Source of the DNA: Lachnospiraceae bacterium
GTDB taxonomy: Bacteria > Bacillota > Clostridia > Lachnospirales > Lachnospiraceae
Assembly (NCBI GenBank): GCA_024685005.1
Contig: JAIKWF010000003.1
Span: 1-50,128 of the forward strand
DNA length: 50,128 bases
Reading direction: 5' to 3'
In this document: in pieces, positions 1 through 7,919 of the stretch
Layout: every line of letters starts with the position of its first letter
Numbering within the stretch: the stretch's first letter is position 1
Program-made: the position numbers and the translations under genes
Notes under the pieces: model-generated
Databases searched by the model: none
The model's input: only the letters and a program-made list of their open reading frames with translations
Told to the model about the DNA's origin: nothing

Positions 1-243
1 ATTAAGCTTAAAACCGGGAAAACGGATGACAAGGTGGATGGATATGAAGTGATATCTGCCACAAGCAAAAAGAAGCTCGCCAAGGTAAAGAAAGCGAAGT
101 CTTTTACCAAAACAACGATCAAGCTTACCAAGCTGAAAAAAGGCAAAACCTATTATATTAAGGTCAGGGCTTATAAGTTTGATGGAGAAGAGAAAGTTTA
201 CGGAAAATGGAGTAGAGTGAAAAAAATTAAGATCAAAAAGTAA
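1..243 (+). CDS. C-terminal end of a fibronectin type III-like protein (partial)
   Basis: The reading frame is open from the first base and ends at a TAA at 241-243, so only about the last 80 residues are seen. They have the pattern of the last strands of a fibronectin type III domain: a 'DGYEV' strand, a lysine-rich spacer, then 'TYYIKVRAYK' and a final strand ending in a run of lysines. Clostridial surface and secreted proteins often end in such domains. The very basic composition would suit binding to the anionic cell wall, but that is inference. The main part of the protein lies outside the window, so its function cannot be told. Confidence 0.75.
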   Translation: MKLKTGKTDDKVDGYEVISATSKKKLAKVKKAKSFTKTTIKLTKLKKGKTYYIKVRAYKFDGEEKVYGKWSRVKKIKIKK

Positions 244-257
244 GCGTAAAATACCCC

Positions 258-286
258 TTGCATTCCCCTGTGCTCCATGCTATAAT
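258..286 (+). promoter_or_regulatory. Sigma-A promoter of tRNA-Trp
   Basis: TTGCAT at 258-263 and a perfect TATAAT at 281-286 are separated by 17 bp. A TGC just before the -10 makes it an extended -10. Transcription would start near 293, about 27 bases before the tRNA. Confidence 0.8.
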
Positions 287-319
287 AGCCATTGCGTGAT
301 TCAACATGCATAAATACAT

Positions 320-390
320 AGGGGAATAGTACAGCGGTAGTGCGGCGGTCTCCAAAACCGTTAACGGGGGTTCGATTCCCTCTTCCCCTG
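320..390 (+). tRNA. tRNA-Trp (anticodon CCA)
   Basis: The acceptor stem AGGGGAA (320-326) pairs with TTCCCCT (383-389), followed by discriminator G. The anticodon stem GCGGT/ACCGT (one G-U pair) closes the loop CTCCAAA, whose middle triplet is CCA. The T-loop TTCGATT is present. The 3' CCA is not encoded, so it must be added after transcription. Confidence 0.93.
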
Positions 391-398
391 CTTTTGGT

Positions 399-429
399 CC
401 CGGTAACCATGTGGTTGCCGGGATTTTTT
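399..429 (+). terminator. Intrinsic terminator after tRNA-Trp
   Basis: A 10-bp stem, CCCGGTAACC (399-408) with GGTTGCCGGG (413-422) and one G-U pair, is followed by ATTTTTT. It ends the single-gene tRNA transcript. Confidence 0.85.
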
Positions 430-435
430 AGATGC

Positions 436-464
436 TTGCATGGCTGTGCGCATTGTTTTATACT
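436..464 (+). promoter_or_regulatory. Sigma-A promoter of the HD-protein/murI pair
   Basis: TTGCAT (436-441), 17 bp, then TATACT (459-464). The start point would be near 471, giving a leader of about 50 bases before the TTG start at 520. Confidence 0.7.
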
Positions 465-519
465 GAAAAAGTGACAATTACAACGAAGTTTCTGACAGAC
501 AAAACATGAGGGAAAACCA

Positions 520-1155
520 TTGAGAGACTTTTCAACAGGACTGTTTGATGCGGGGCTGCTGTACCGGAAAACGGAAGCTTTTGCCGGGAAGCATGAACTT
601 GAGGATACCTTATCTGCCCTGCCTTTTGCAAAAAAAGCCCATCAGGGGCAGCTTCGGGACTGCGCCCAAACAGTGCCTTATATTGTTCATCCGCTGCAGA
701 TGGCGCTTCATGCCATTCATATGGGTATCGGAGAAGACGAGATCCTGGCAACGGCGCTGCTACACGATGTCTGCGAGGACTGCAATATTTCGAAAGAGGA
801 ACTGCCGGTATCGGAATCTGTCAGAGAAGCGGTCATGCTCCTTACGAAGGATTGGGGATCGGGAGAGAAAACGAAGGAAAAGGAAGATCTTTATTATAAG
901 AAGATCTCGGAAAATAAAACGGCGACCATTGTTAAGCTTCTGGACCGCTGCAACAACGTATCCAGTATGGCCTCCGGCTTTACGCAAAAGCGGATCGCCG
1001 GCTATCTGCAGGAAACAGAGGAGTATTACATGCCTCTGATGGAAACGGCCCTTGAGCGGTATCCGGAATTCAGGGAGCAGATTTTTTTGATCTATTATCA
1101 GATGCATAGCGTAATGGAAGCGCTGGAACGAATGCTGCGGGAAAGCAGACAGTGA
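520..1155 (+). CDS. HD-domain phosphohydrolase-like protein
   Basis: A 211-residue soluble protein resembling the N-terminal hydrolase half of RelA/SpoT enzymes. The metal-binding pattern is visible: a histidine in 'IVHPLQMA' and the paired His82-Asp83 in 'LLHDVCED'. There is no synthetase or TGS domain, so if it acts on (p)ppGpp it would only degrade it. Many stand-alone proteins of this type have unknown substrates. The start is TTG at 520 because the nearby ATG at 506 is out of frame and stops at once; a purine-rich GAGGGAAAA lies just upstream. murI follows after 12 bases, so the two are very probably cotranscribed. Family assignment is good; substrate is inference. Confidence 0.75.
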   Translation: MRDFSTGLFDAGLLYRKTEAFAGKHELEDTLSALPFAKKAHQGQLRDCAQTVPYIVHPLQMALHAIHMGIGEDEILATALLHDVCEDCNISKEELPVSESVREAVMLLTKDWGSGEKTKEKEDLYYKKISENKTATIVKLLDRCNNVSSMASGFTQKRIAGYLQETEEYYMPLMETALERYPEFREQIFLIYYQMHSVMEALERMLRESRQ

Positions 1156-1167
1156 AAGAAGGAAGAA

Positions 1168-1944
1168 ATGACAGAGGAAGATTTTATCGGCGTCTTTGAC
1201 TCCGGCGTAGGCGGTATCAGCATACTGAAAGAGCTGACAAGTCAGCTGCCCAATGAGGATTTTCTTTTTTTCGGAGACTCGGCCAATGCCCCTTATGGGG
1301 AAAAAACAATAGAACAGGTGCAAAAGCTCTCCTGTGACCTGGCCGGACGTCTTATCGATCGGGGCGCAAAAGCGGTGGTGATCGCCTGCAACACGGCTAC
1401 GGGCGCCGCGGCGCGGATGATCCGGGAGGCTTACCCTTCCATTCCTGTGGTGGGAGTGGAACCGGCGGTAAAGCCGGCGGCCATGATCCTGCCGAAGAAA
1501 AAGATCCTTGTGATGGCTACGCCTATGACGCTGCAGCAGAATAAATACCGGTCTCTGGCGGCCCGCTTTGATGCGCAGACCACGCTGATTCCCTTAGCCT
1601 GCCCGGGACTTGCGGCAAGGATTGAGGAAGGAGAGCTGGATCAGGCAGATCTTTTGGAGATGCTGGAACAGTTGCTGAGAGGTTATGTAAACCAAATCGA
1701 CGGGGTGGTTTTGGGCTGTACCCACTATCCCTTCATTAAGAAGCAGATCCGAAAGATTTTGGGTGACATCCCTATGTTTGACGGCGCAGCGGGTACGGCG
1801 AAGGAGCTTCGGCGCAGGTTGGAAGAGGCGAAGGCATTGACGGACCGGAAGGAACCGGGGCGGGTGATCTTTGATTCTTCGAAAAAGGATCCGAAGGAGC
1901 TTCTGTTATATGAGGATTTTTTCCGCGCCGAAACAACGGTGTGA
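1168..1944 (+). CDS. murI: Glutamate racemase
   Basis: Converts L-glutamate to D-glutamate for peptidoglycan precursor synthesis in the cytoplasm. The 258-residue length fits the family. The N-terminal 'GVFDSGVGG' signature and both catalytic cysteines are present: Cys74 in 'IACNTATG' and Cys184 in 'GCTHYPF'. A Shine-Dalgarno site (AAGGAAG) precedes the ATG. It lies 12 bases after the HD-domain gene and shares its promoter. No terminator is seen before the next promoter at 1952. Confidence 0.95.
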   Translation: MTEEDFIGVFDSGVGGISILKELTSQLPNEDFLFFGDSANAPYGEKTIEQVQKLSCDLAGRLIDRGAKAVVIACNTATGAAARMIREAYPSIPVVGVEPAVKPAAMILPKKKILVMATPMTLQQNKYRSLAARFDAQTTLIPLACPGLAARIEEGELDQADLLEMLEQLLRGYVNQIDGVVLGCTHYPFIKKQIRKILGDIPMFDGAAGTAKELRRRLEEAKALTDRKEPGRVIFDSSKKDPKELLLYEDFFRAETTV

Positions 1945-1951
1945 ATCATTA

Positions 1952-1979
1952 TTTACATTTTTACAGAAATCTGTATAAT
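1952..1979 (+). promoter_or_regulatory. Promoter of the por operon with an overlapping dyad
   Basis: TTTACA (1952-1957), 16 bp, then a perfect TATAAT (1974-1979). A perfect dyad, TACAGA-N2-TCTGTA (1962-1975), fills the spacer and overlaps the first bases of the -10. That is where a repressor would sit, but no factor can be named. Confidence 0.7.
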
Positions 1980-2048
1980 TAGAACAGTTGCATTTTGGAA
2001 CAAATATTCGGCAAAATCGAAAGATGCCTGAAAAAGAAAGGATTGAAC

Positions 2049-2639
2049 ATGGATCAGACGTTGGAGATCCGCTGGCACGGACGTGGCGGCCAGGGAGCCA
2101 AGACCGCAGCACTTTTACTTGCGGATGTGGCATTTATGACAGGAAAAAATGTACAGGGGTTTCCGGAATACGGACCGGAACGAATGGGAGCACCCATTAC
2201 GGCCTTTAACAGGATCAGTGCTTTTCCCATCCGCGTACATTCCAATATTTATGAACCCGATTATGTGGCTGTTGTGGATGAGACGCTGCTTGCCAGCGTG
2301 CATGTGACCGACGGCCTTTCTCCGGAGGGTGCCATTATCATCAACACCCCCAAGAGTGCGGAGGAGATCAGAGGCAAACTGCAGGGCTATACTGGAAGGG
2401 TGATCACCATTGATGCCAGAGGAATTTCCGAGGAGACCCTTGGTAAAAACTTCCCCAACACCCCCATGCTTGCTGCAGTGGTAGCGGTGACCGGCGTAAT
2501 GGAAAAGGATGCTTTTTTTGCCCAGATGCAGGATTCCTTCGCCCATAAGTTCGCCAAAAAGCCTCAGGTGATCGAAGGAAATATGAAGGCTTTGAAGATG
2601 GCTTACTACGTGGCGGAAAAAGCGACGGAAAAGCAGTAA
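2049..2639 (+). CDS. porC: 2-oxoacid:ferredoxin oxidoreductase, gamma subunit
   Basis: A 196-residue gamma subunit of the four-subunit enzyme that oxidises pyruvate (or a related 2-oxoacid) to acyl-CoA and reduces ferredoxin. It opens with the family signature 'IRWHGRGGQGAKTAA' and contains 'FPEYGPERMGAPI'. I chose ATG 2049 over an in-frame upstream start at 1995 because GAAAGGA lies 6 bases before it and the signature then falls close to the N-terminus, as in homologues. It is first of four genes in the order gamma-delta-alpha-beta. Whether the substrate is pyruvate or a branched 2-oxoacid cannot be settled from sequence alone. Confidence 0.88.
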   Translation: MDQTLEIRWHGRGGQGAKTAALLLADVAFMTGKNVQGFPEYGPERMGAPITAFNRISAFPIRVHSNIYEPDYVAVVDETLLASVHVTDGLSPEGAIIINTPKSAEEIRGKLQGYTGRVITIDARGISEETLGKNFPNTPMLAAVVAVTGVMEKDAFFAQMQDSFAHKFAKKPQVIEGNMKALKMAYYVAEKATEKQ

Positions 2640-2658
2640 GGGTTAGAAGGAGAAGCAG

Positions 2659-2991
2659 ATGAGAACAGATGTGAAAAAGATCAACGAGCAGACGCCCTAC
2701 GAGGATCTGACGGAAGGGCTTATGATGTTTGCCGGCGGAACGGCGAAGGAATTTAAGACCGGCGAGTGGAGGACCAACACGCCTGTATTTTTACAGGAAA
2801 AATGCAGACAGTGTCTTCTGTGCGTTCCCGTTTGTCCCGACGGAAGTATTCCCATGGACGGGGAAAAGAGACTGGATTTTGACTATGATCACTGCAAGGG
2901 TTGCGGGATCTGCTATAAAAATTGTCCTTTCGGCGCCATTGAAATGCGGGAAGGCTGTGAAGTACCGGCGAAGGAGGGAAAAGAAGCATGA
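2659..2991 (+). CDS. porD: 2-oxoacid:ferredoxin oxidoreductase, delta subunit (2x[4Fe-4S])
   Basis: A 110-residue ferredoxin-like subunit. Two complete cluster-binding motifs are visible, CxxCxxCxxxCP in 'CRQCLLCVPVCP' and in 'CKGCGICYKNCP', so it should hold two [4Fe-4S] clusters and relay electrons from the thiamine centre to ferredoxin. The N-terminal 50 residues are a typical delta-subunit extension with a 'TGEWRT' element. It follows porC by 19 bases with a good ribosome site. Its stop overlaps the porA start by four bases (ATGA), suggesting translational coupling. Confidence 0.9.
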   Translation: MRTDVKKINEQTPYEDLTEGLMMFAGGTAKEFKTGEWRTNTPVFLQEKCRQCLLCVPVCPDGSIPMDGEKRLDFDYDHCKGCGICYKNCPFGAIEMREGCEVPAKEGKEA

Positions 2992-4184
2992 GCCAGGAAC
3001 CGATCCGTGAACGAATGAGCGGTAATGAAGCGGTTGCGGAAGCGATCCGTCAGGTGAATCCGGATGTGATGCCGGCATTTCCTATTACCCCTTCAACAGA
3101 GATACCCCAGATGGTATCCAGTTTTATTGCAGGCGGAAAAGTAGATACGGAATTTATCCCCGTAGAATCCGAGCACTCTGCCATGTCGGCAGCCATCGGT
3201 TCGGAGTCCGCAGGTGCAAGGACCATGACGGCTACTTCTTCGGCAGGTCTTGCCCTGATGTGGGAGGAACTTTTGTTAGCAGCGTCTAACAGATTGCCTA
3301 TCGTTCTTACCCTTGTAAACAGAACTCTTTCCGGCCCCATCAACATCAACTGCGATCATTCCGACGGAATGGGCGCCAGAGATACAGGCTGGATCCAAAT
3401 CTATGCGGAGAACAATCAGGAAGTATATGATAACTATATTCAGGCCTTTCCCATTGCGGAGGATGCCAGAGTACATCTTCCCGTTATGATCTGCCAGGAT
3501 GGTTTTATCACCTCCCATGCGGTGGAGAACATCAATCTTCTGCCGGATCAGCCGGTGAAGGATTTTGTGGGGACCTACGAACCGGAAGAGTTTTTGCTCA
3601 ATCCCGGAAAGCCCATTGCAGTGGGCCCCTATTCCATTTCCGCTTATGCTATGGAGGCAAAAAGAGCACAGGCAGAGGCCATGGAAAATGCCGCTGAAGT
3701 GATTCTGGAAGTGGCGAAGCGTTTTGAAGAGATGAGCGGCAGATCCTACGGCTTTTTCGAAAGCTACCGCATGGAAGATGCCGATTACTGTATGCTGATC
3801 ATGGGTTCTGCGGCAGGTACTGCCAAGCAGGCTGTGGATGAGATGAGAGAGGAAGGAAAAAAGGTCGGCGTTTTGAAGCTGCGTGTCTTCCGTCCTTTCC
3901 CGGAAAAACAGATCGCAGAGGCTTTAAAGAACTGCAAAGCAGTAGCCATCATGGACAGGTGTGAAAGCTACAACGGCAACTGCGGACCTTTGGGTTCGGA
4001 AGTAACTGCCGGCCTGTATCGCAATAAAGTAAATCTGGAGGCTGTTTGTTACACCTACGGTCTGGCGGGCCGCGATTTTACCACCACCCATGTAAAAGAG
4101 ATCTTCGGAGCATTGCAGAGTCTTGTGGAGGAAGGAAAGAAGATCCCTCACAATCAGTACATCGGACTTCGAACAAAGAAGTAA
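2988..4184 (+). CDS. porA: 2-oxoacid:ferredoxin oxidoreductase, alpha subunit
   Basis: A 398-residue alpha subunit. The start 'GNEAVAEAIRQVNPDVMPAF' with 'FPITPSTEI' is the pyrimidine-binding domain signature of these enzymes, and 'ESEHSAMSAAIG' carries the glutamate that activates thiamine diphosphate. The C-terminal transketolase-like domain runs from about residue 250 ('YCMLIMGSAAGT') to the end. Length and order match archaeal and Thermotoga-type four-subunit enzymes, not the single-chain NifJ enzyme usual in Clostridia. The start overlaps the porD stop by four bases. Confidence 0.9.
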   Translation: MSQEPIRERMSGNEAVAEAIRQVNPDVMPAFPITPSTEIPQMVSSFIAGGKVDTEFIPVESEHSAMSAAIGSESAGARTMTATSSAGLALMWEELLLAASNRLPIVLTLVNRTLSGPININCDHSDGMGARDTGWIQIYAENNQEVYDNYIQAFPIAEDARVHLPVMICQDGFITSHAVENINLLPDQPVKDFVGTYEPEEFLLNPGKPIAVGPYSISAYAMEAKRAQAEAMENAAEVILEVAKRFEEMSGRSYGFFESYRMEDADYCMLIMGSAAGTAKQAVDEMREEGKKVGVLKLRVFRPFPEKQIAEALKNCKAVAIMDRCESYNGNCGPLGSEVTAGLYRNKVNLEAVCYTYGLAGRDFTTTHVKEIFGALQSLVEEGKKIPHNQYIGLRTKK

Positions 4185-4231
4185 CGAAAGTAGCTCCGTA
4201 AAAAGATCAGTAAATTGAAAGAGGATGCGAA

Positions 4232-5185
4232 ATGAGCAACGGAAATTATAAATTGAAAGCAATGTTACAACAGCCGGAGCGGCTGACACCGGGACACAGA
4301 ATGTGTGCCGGCTGCGGTGCTACCATCGCCATTCGGGCCGTCCTTCGCGGACTGCACAAAGAGGATCATGCGGTGATCGGAAATGCCACGGGATGTCTGG
4401 AGGTTTCCTCCTATATGTATCCCTACACTTCCTGGGAAGACAGCTATATCCACAATGCCTTTGAAAATGCGGGCGCTACCCTTTCCGGTGTGGAAACGGC
4501 TTACAAGGCTCTGAAGAAAAAAGGCAAACTGAAGGAAGGAGAGAATTACAAATTCATCACCTTCGGCGGTGACGGCGGAACCTATGATATCGGTCTGCAG
4601 TCTTTATCCGGCGCCATGGAGCGGGGACACGATATGGTGTATGTCTGCTACGATAACGGTGCTTACATGAATACCGGTATCCAGAGATCCTCCGCAACGC
4701 CCATGTATGCTGATACCACCACTACTCCCGTTGGCGTGAATTCTGACGGTAAGGTTCAATATCGGAAGGATCTGGCAGCTATCATTGCAGAGCACTACGT
4801 TCCCTATGTGGCACAGACCACGCTTACAAGGGACTTTACGGATATTCACAGAAAATCGGAAAAGGCCATTTATACCAAGGGACCGGCATTTTTGAATGTC
4901 TGCACACCCTGTCCGAGAGGATGGCGGTATCCTATGGAGGATGTGATGGAAATCTGCCGTCTTGCGGTGGAGACCTGCTACTGGCCGTTGTTTGAGGTTG
5001 ATGAAGGGAAATGGATCCTGAATTACACACCGAAACAAAAGCTTCCCATCGAAGACTTTTTGAGGACGCAGGGGAGATTTGCACATCTGTTCAAACCCGG
5101 AAACGAGCATCTGATCGAACTGTTCCAGCAGGAAGTAGACAAGCGCTGGGAAGATCTGCAGTATCGATGCAACAGAGAGGAATGA
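4232..5185 (+). CDS. porB: 2-oxoacid:ferredoxin oxidoreductase, beta subunit
   Basis: A 317-residue beta subunit that binds the diphosphate of thiamine and one [4Fe-4S] cluster. Visible are the cysteine pair in 'HRMCAGCGA', the 'GDGGTYDIGLQ' Mg/thiamine motif with the following asparagine in 'CYDNGAYMNTG', and further cysteines at 'CTPCPRGW'. A GAGGATG ribosome site precedes the ATG. It is the last gene of the operon and is followed within 10 bases by a terminator. Confidence 0.92.
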   Translation: MSNGNYKLKAMLQQPERLTPGHRMCAGCGATIAIRAVLRGLHKEDHAVIGNATGCLEVSSYMYPYTSWEDSYIHNAFENAGATLSGVETAYKALKKKGKLKEGENYKFITFGGDGGTYDIGLQSLSGAMERGHDMVYVCYDNGAYMNTGIQRSSATPMYADTTTTPVGVNSDGKVQYRKDLAAIIAEHYVPYVAQTTLTRDFTDIHRKSEKAIYTKGPAFLNVCTPCPRGWRYPMEDVMEICRLAVETCYWPLFEVDEGKWILNYTPKQKLPIEDFLRTQGRFAHLFKPGNEHLIELFQQEVDKRWEDLQYRCNREE

Positions 5186-5192
5186 GAAAAAT

Positions 5193-5238
5193 GAGGGCTG
5201 AGGCGTATTTTTACATGCGCCCGGCTCTTCCTTTTTTT
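5193..5238 (+). terminator. Intrinsic terminator of the por operon
   Basis: GAGGGCTG (5193-5200) and GGCGTA (5202-5207), separated by a bulged A, pair with TGCGCC (5216-5221) and CGGCTCTT (5222-5229) with several G-U pairs. Seven T follow at 5232-5238. Confidence 0.75.
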
Positions 5239-5261
5239 GTGTATCATTTTTGTGAATCAGG

Positions 5262-5290
5262 TGGATATTTGGGGTGCGATTTGATATGAT
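5262..5290 (+). promoter_or_regulatory. Possible promoter of the sugar-sensing operon
   Basis: TATGAT (5285-5290) is a good -10. The best -35 at 17 bp is TGGATA (5262-5267), four of six matches. Moderate evidence only. Confidence 0.4.
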
Positions 5291-5336
5291 AAGATGATAT
5301 GGAAAGAAGGGGAAACCGTAAGCGGTAAGGATTTCA

Positions 5337-6413
5337 ATGGACAGGAAAAGGGATAGAAGAAAAGAACATAAAACAGAAGGCGTGGGCCAGATCAGCGGAT
5401 TTCGGATCGTAGTCATCCTTTTGTGCGCCTGCATGGCGATGGCAGTGGCCATCAGTCTTTTGTATTTCCGCCTTCAGATCAGGGAAAGTACCAAGCTTTT
5501 GGCCGGGGATGACGGCAGAGAATACGGTGCTTACTATGTTCTGATCACCGACGATCGGGACACCGGCTTTTGGCAGGGAGTTTTGAAGGGCGCCAGAGAG
5601 GAAGCAGAAGCGAGCAATATCTATTTGGAGCAGATCGGTGAGCGGATCGATACGGATTATGACCGGGTAAAAAAGATGGAAATGGCCATCTACGCCGATG
5701 TGGACGGCATCATTTTGGATGCTGCCGACAATCAGGTAATGAATGATCTCATCGACAAAGCCACTGCGGCGGGGATCCCTGTGGTGACGGTACGAAACGA
5801 CAGCCAGCGTTCTTCCCGTGTCAGCTTTGTGAATATTTCCTATGCCAATCTTTCCCGGGAATATGCCAAGCAGATTCGAAGACTTGTAAAGGACAGACAG
5901 AAAAAAGGAGAAACCGGCAAGGTTAAGGTGTGCGTCCTTTTGGATGCAGTCAATACCAGCGGTCAGAACATCGTACTGACGGGAATCCAGGATCAGCTGG
6001 CGGCAGCGGATCTGGCGGATCAGATCGAGATCACCACAAGTCAGATCCGGAACAGCTCCGTGTTTTCCGCCGAGGAAGAGATCCGGGATCTGTTTTTGTA
6101 TGCCGAGGACCAGATTCCGGGAGATATCATTTTGTGCCTGAATACCACCAATACTGCCTGCGTATATCAGACGGTGCTGGATTACAACCTGGCAGGACAG
6201 GTGGATATTCTGGGATTTTATGAAAACGACGCCATTCGAAACGCCATTGCAAACGATGTCATTCAGGCCACCATTACCGTAGATACGGATCAGATGGGAA
6301 AATACTGCGTGGAAGCCCTCACCGAGTACAGGCAGAGCGGCTATGTCAGTGATTATTATGCGGTGGATACCTCCGTTCTCGAGAGTAAGAGAGGGGAGGC
6401 GGGCAATGAGTAA
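5337..6413 (+). CDS. Membrane-anchored periplasmic-binding-type sugar sensor protein
   Basis: A 358-residue protein with a basic N-terminus, one membrane segment at about residues 20-43 and no lipobox, followed by an extracytoplasmic type-I periplasmic-binding fold. Typical RbsB-like elements are seen: 'YYVLITDDRDTGFWQGVLKGAREEA', shortened here to its key D, G, F and W positions, and 'ADVDGIILDAAD'. It overlaps the downstream kinase gene by 8 bases. Clostridium beijerinckii has a known analogue in which the binding protein XylFII presents xylose to the kinase LytS, with YesN as regulator. A similar role here, passing a sugar signal to the kinase, is inference from gene order and architecture. 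Confidence 0.75.
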   Translation: MDRKRDRRKEHKTEGVGQISGFRIVVILLCACMAMAVAISLLYFRLQIRESTKLLAGDDGREYGAYYVLITDDRDTGFWQGVLKGAREEAEASNIYLEQIGERIDTDYDRVKKMEMAIYADVDGIILDAADNQVMNDLIDKATAAGIPVVTVRNDSQRSSRVSFVNISYANLSREYAKQIRRLVKDRQKKGETGKVKVCVLLDAVNTSGQNIVLTGIQDQLAAADLADQIEITTSQIRNSSVFSAEEEIRDLFLYAEDQIPGDIILCLNTTNTACVYQTVLDYNLAGQVDILGFYENDAIRNAIANDVIQATITVDTDQMGKYCVEALTEYRQSGYVSDYYAVDTSVLESKRGEAGNE

Positions 6414-7914
6414 AAAGCGCAGCAAAAAAATCCCTTTTTACCGCTCATTAAAATCCAGACTGATGCTGGTGCTGGTATCTTCCGTGCTTTTGATCCTGGT
6501 GGTAAACGTTCTGATGTTTTACAATATCAGCCGTATCACAAGGCATCTGGATGAGATCTATGCCGGCAACCAGCAGCTGACGGAGCTGGAAGAAGGGCTG
6601 GAGCTTTTGCAGGAGTCGGTAAACGGCTATCTGAATACCAAATCCACGGACACCATGCAGGAGTATTACATTTGCGAACAGGAATATACCAAGATGGTGG
6701 AGGGGCTGACGGACAAGATCAGCGACGATCCCCTGCTTTTGATGGAGCGCAATGTGAAGAAGCTTTCCGAAAGCTATCTGAAGATCGCCAATCTTACCAT
6801 TGAAGCCAAGCGCGGAAGAAACGTGGAAAAATACAGGAGCTATTACGAGCAGTCGAAGGTGATCTATCAATATCTGACGGATGCCATCACATCGCTCAAT
6901 ACCCTTCGCTTCAGAAGCAATACGGGAAGCTACGAAGCTCTTTCCAAGTCGCTGGTGGATCTGGAGCAGGTGAGTATTTTTGTCTTTCTGATGATCGCCG
7001 TATTTGACGTGGTTTTGGTGATCATGGTAACGGGCAGTATCACGGGCCCTCTGCTGAAGCTTTCCGAGGCGGCCAACAGAGTATCGGAGGGAGATCTGGA
7101 AAATGCCACCACTGTGCCTGTGAGCCGAATGGATGAGGTAGGCGTGGTAACCGTTGCCTTTAATCAGATGGTAACCAGTATTCCCGAGTACATCAAGCGT
7201 CTGAGGGAAGGTATGGAAATGGAGCGGGAGCTGAAGGAAAAAGAGCTCCTCATGGAGGCCCATCTGAAGGATGCCAGGCTGAAATACCTGCAGGCCCAGA
7301 TCAATCCCCATTTTCTGTTTAACACGCTGAATGCGGGAGCCCAGCTGGCTATGCTGGAGCGGGCGGATCGGACCTATGATTATGTACAGAATGTAGCGGA
7401 CTTTTTCCGTTATAACATCCGAAAGGATAATGATGAGGTGCCCCTGCGGGACGAGATCGCTTTGGTGGATACCTATATTTACATTTTGAACGTGCGTTTT
7501 TCCGGGGAGATCCATTTTGAAAAAGAGATTGAAGAGGATGAACTGCTGCGGATCATGGTACCGGGAATGATACTGCAGCCTATCGTGGAAAACAGTGTCA
7601 ATTACGGGATCCGGGATATTGAGCGGCCCGGCAAGATCTGCCTGCAGGTTGCTAAGGTGGACGACAGAGTCCGGATCAGCATCAAAGATAACGGCAAGGG
7701 CATGACCCCGGAGCGGATCGGAGAGGTGCTTTCCGGCGAAATGTCAGAGCAGGAGGGCAGTGGCAACGGTATCGGTTTGTTTAACGTAATGCAAAGACTG
7801 CATTTGTATTTTGACGATCAGGACAGTTTTGAGATCATAAGTGACGGGCCTGATCAGGGAACGGAGGTTGCGATCAGCGTTCCCGTAAAAAGAGCCATGG
7901 ACGAGAAAGGATAA
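6406..7914 (+). CDS. YesM/LytS-type sensor histidine kinase
   Basis: A 502-residue membrane kinase. Domains in order: membrane segment about residues 17-37, extracytoplasmic helical sensor about 40-190, second membrane segment about 195-217, HAMP ('TGPLLKLSEAANRVSEGDLE'), then the His_kinase core with phospho-acceptor His302 in 'QINPHFLFNTLN', and a HATPase with 'IVENSVNYGI' (N box) and 'DNGKGM' (G1). ATG 6406 is used because GGGGAGG lies 6 bases upstream and an upstream in-frame start would sit deep in the preceding gene. The regulator follows after 5 bases. The input is probably the binding protein encoded just upstream. Confidence 0.9.
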   Translation: MSKKRSKKIPFYRSLKSRLMLVLVSSVLLILVVNVLMFYNISRITRHLDEIYAGNQQLTELEEGLELLQESVNGYLNTKSTDTMQEYYICEQEYTKMVEGLTDKISDDPLLLMERNVKKLSESYLKIANLTIEAKRGRNVEKYRSYYEQSKVIYQYLTDAITSLNTLRFRSNTGSYEALSKSLVDLEQVSIFVFLMIAVFDVVLVIMVTGSITGPLLKLSEAANRVSEGDLENATTVPVSRMDEVGVVTVAFNQMVTSIPEYIKRLREGMEMERELKEKELLMEAHLKDARLKYLQAQINPHFLFNTLNAGAQLAMLERADRTYDYVQNVADFFRYNIRKDNDEVPLRDEIALVDTYIYILNVRFSGEIHFEKEIEEDELLRIMVPGMILQPIVENSVNYGIRDIERPGKICLQVAKVDDRVRISIKDNGKGMTPERIGEVLSGEMSEQEGSGNGIGLFNVMQRLHLYFDDQDSFEIISDGPDQGTEVAISVPVKRAMDEKG

Positions 7915-7919
7915 TTGTT

